Source: Gammaproteobacteria bacterium
GTDB taxonomy: Bacteria; Pseudomonadota; Gammaproteobacteria; Chromatiales; Chromatiaceae
Reading direction: 5' to 3'
DNA length: 8,128 nt
Assembly: GCA_019136395.1 (NCBI GenBank)
Contig: JAGVUH010000249.1
Location: 1-8,128, forward strand
Shown here: positions 6,724-8,128 of the stretch, one piece after another
Layout: the number at the start of each line of letters is the position of its first letter
How positions within the stretch are numbered: position 1 is the first letter of the stretch
Position numbers and translations under genes: made by a program
Notes under the pieces: model-generated
What the model was told of the DNA's origin: nothing
Databases searched by the model: none
What the model saw: only the letters and a program-made list of their open reading frames with translations

Positions 6724-6840
6724 TTATTCAGTCTTCCGTGGGTCGCTTGACAGTAGCCGACTAGCGGCAATGACCAGGCCGGCGCTGGTGGCGATGAAAC
6801 CAACCAACCAGAGAAAGTGCCGATCATGGCGCCGGAGCAT
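6724..6840 (-). CDS. Possible 38-residue single-pass membrane protein
   Basis: ATG at 6840-6838 and TAA at 6726-6724 give 38 codons starting MLRRHDRHFLWLVG. A basic N-terminus (R3, R4, H5, R7, H8) is followed by a hydrophobic stretch at about residues 9-26 (FLWLVGFIATSAGLVIAA) and a short charged tail ending in RKTE. This is a textbook small inner-membrane protein with the positively charged end in the cytoplasm. It begins 33 nt after the lhgO stop on the same strand and could be co-transcribed. It ends 29 bases from the convergent GT87 stop. No clear ribosome site is visible and I do not recognise a family, so it may be a chance ORF. Confidence 0.42.
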   Translation of the reverse strand: MLRRHDRHFLWLVGFIATSAGLVIAASRLLSSDPRKTE

Positions 6841-6873
6841 TTCGTCGAAGCATGAGGGGTGGCGGCGCCGAAC

Positions 6874-8076
6874 CTACCAGGCGATGAACTCATCGATAAG
6901 ATGCCGGGCCAGCGGGAAGGAGCTGGTAAAAGCCGGGGAGATGGCGTTGAGGACGTGGGTGGCGCCGGGGCTTTGTTCGACCAGGAAGTCCATGACCAGG
7001 CGGCCGGTCTGGCGATCCAGCATTTGGGCGCGGATGCCGACCTTGTCGGCGGGGAGCAGGTGGTCGACGTGCAACTTGGGCAGCAGGGCCTGGGCGGCGA
7101 CGGCGAAGCCGCGCTGGGTCATGCGCGCGGCCTCTTGCCAGGCCAGGCGGCGGAAGCCGTCGCGACCGGCGAGGTACTGGCGGCCAAGCAGGCCGGCGAT
7201 GCGCGCCGCCTCGGCGGGGCTGGTGCCGTGCAGGCCGCAATAGCTTTCGCGACCAAAGGCGGGGGTGGCGGTAGGGCCGAGGTAGACGTCCCCGGTGACG
7301 CTGGTGGTGGTGTGGACGCCGAGGAAGGGGACGCGCAGGTCGGGCACCGGGTAGATGAGGTGCTGGATGCGGATGCCGGAGCGGGGGTCCAGTTTGTAGT
7401 AGGCGCCGCGAAAGGGCAGCAGGGTGTAACGCTGGCCGGCGCCAAACTGGTGGGCGACGGTGTCGGCATGGGCGCCGGCGCAGTTGATGGCATGGCCGTA
7501 GCTGAGGGTCGTGCCGCTCCAGATGAGCCGCTGGCGGGCGGGTTCGACCTGGTCGAGGTGGCCGCCGGTGAGGAGGGTGACTCCGGCCGCTTGGACCTCG
7601 CGGCTGAGGGACTCCAGGACGGCGGCGGGGGCGACGACGGCGGTGCCGGGGACGAGGAGGGCCTCGCCGGTGAGGGAGCGCACGTCGGGCTCCAGGCGCT
7701 GGAGGTCGCCTGCGTGGAGGCGGGTGACCGGGATGCCGTGCTCCTGGGCGCGGGCTTCGAGCAGGTCCAGTTGCGGGGCGTCCGCAGCCTGGACGGGGAC
7801 CAACAGTTTGCCGGGGCGGGTGAAGGGGAGTTGGCGCTCCTGGCAGTAGGCCGCCAGTTCCACGGCCCCTTGGGCGCAAACCCGGGCCTTCAGGGTCCCC
7901 GGCGGGTAGTAGATGCCGCTGTGCAGGACGCCGCTGTTGCGGCCGCTGGCGTGGCGACCGGGGGCGGGCTCTTTTTCCAGGACCATGACCTGCTGGTCGG
8001 GATAACGGCGCTTGAGCTCGCGCGCCAGGGCCAGGCCGACGATGCCGGCGCCAATGATGAGGAAGTCGGGGTTCAC
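6874..8076 (-). CDS. lhgO: L-2-hydroxyglutarate oxidase (FAD-dependent)
   Basis: 400 residues, close to E. coli LhgO (422). The Rossmann FAD-binding motif GAGIVG is at 9-14, the acidic ribose-binding end of strand 2 is in VLEKE (32-36), and the family signature HASGRNSGVLHSGIYYPPGTLKA follows at 42-64. Further matches are INCAGAHAD (197-205), PFRGAYYKL (221-229), LIYPVPD (240-246), FLGVHTT (251-257) and the C-terminal SPAFTSSFPLARHL (380-393). The enzyme oxidises L-2-hydroxyglutarate to 2-oxoglutarate and passes electrons to the membrane quinone pool. In E. coli it works after CsiD in glutarate catabolism; no csiD or gab gene is visible here, so a metabolite-repair role is plausible. The start is GTG at 8076-8074, with AAGGA about 14-15 nt upstream, a long spacing. 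The gene is about 73% G+C. A related FAD-dependent 2-hydroxy-acid or amino-acid oxidase is the alternative. Confidence 0.87.
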   Translation of the reverse strand: MNPDFLIIGAGIVGLALARELKRRYPDQQVMVLEKEPAPGRHASGRNSGVLHSGIYYPPGTLKARVCAQGAVELAAYCQERQLPFTRPGKLLVPVQAADAPQLDLLEARAQEHGIPVTRLHAGDLQRLEPDVRSLTGEALLVPGTAVVAPAAVLESLSREVQAAGVTLLTGGHLDQVEPARQRLIWSGTTLSYGHAINCAGAHADTVAHQFGAGQRYTLLPFRGAYYKLDPRSGIRIQHLIYPVPDLRVPFLGVHTTTSVTGDVYLGPTATPAFGRESYCGLHGTSPAEAARIAGLLGRQYLAGRDGFRRLAWQEAARMTQRGFAVAAQALLPKLHVDHLLPADKVGIRAQMLDRQTGRLVMDFLVEQSPGATHVLNAISPAFTSSFPLARHLIDEFIAW

Positions 8077-8128
8077 GGGATCAGGCGGAGTTCCTTGGGG
8101 GTTGCGAGAGAGGAGATGGATGCGCGGC
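8073..8128 (-). CDS. Possible 3' end of an upstream gene overlapping lhgO
   Basis: On the minus strand a frame open from the window edge ends ...KELRLIP and TGA at 8075-8073. The TGA overlaps the lhgO GTG as GTGA, the junction typical of translationally coupled genes. Only about 17 codons are visible, so neither the protein nor its reality can be judged. Chance is a fair alternative, since the frame in line with lhgO is also open here. Confidence 0.3.
   Translation of the reverse strand, partial: RASISSLATPKELRLIP

Noticed and set aside
6890..7879. 329-codon minus-strand frame inside lhgO
   Set aside because: It is an Arg/Pro-rich shadow frame of lhgO, caused by high G+C content.

Overview
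This window looks like a piece of a Gram-negative, probably proteobacterial, chromosome. The backbone is GC-rich (sampled lines are roughly 68-75% G+C in 2580-5350 and 6880-8070), interrupted by two AT-richer islands: about 1-2500 and about 5500-6700, at roughly 40-50%. The lineage is inferred only from the gene families present (Tad pilus pseudopilins, LhgO, GT-C/GT87 membrane proteins); a gammaproteobacterium is my best guess, with low confidence. No RNA gene, CRISPR array, insertion sequence or phage gene is visible.

Layout. Positions 1-1912 (minus strand) hold the end of a Tad (tight adherence, Flp pilus) cluster: a TadG-like protein and, overlapping it by an ATGA junction, a TadE-like pseudopilin that runs off the left edge. 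A 232-bp AT-rich leader with two inverted repeats and a weak promoter candidate precedes them. Positions 2145-3995 (minus) encode a large polytopic membrane protein with the layout of a GT-C glycosyltransferase and an apparent TTG start. Positions 4191-5372 (minus) and 5555-6694 (plus) are two GT87/DUF2029-type polyprenyl-phosphate-sugar glycosyltransferases. They are homologous, head to head, share the same motifs, and have very different base composition. Positions 6874-8076 (minus) encode an L-2-hydroxyglutarate oxidase (LhgO). A 38-codon membrane microprotein ORF lies just downstream of it (6724-6840). The last 56 bases may hold the 3' end of another gene overlapping lhgO by GTGA.

How the genes may work together. 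Three integral-membrane glycosyltransferase-like proteins next to Tad pseudopilin genes suggest a locus that builds a surface appendage and decorates it, or a co-expressed surface glycan, with sugars delivered on a lipid carrier to the periplasmic face. That link is inference from neighbourhood only. LhgO is a metabolic-repair/catabolic enzyme and is probably unrelated. Nothing here proves a new system. The points most worth a second look are the glycosyltransferase/Tad neighbourhood, nine-base G/C runs in or just before two of the glycosyltransferase genes, a palindrome covering the start codon of the plus-strand glycosyltransferase, and the unlisted microprotein.
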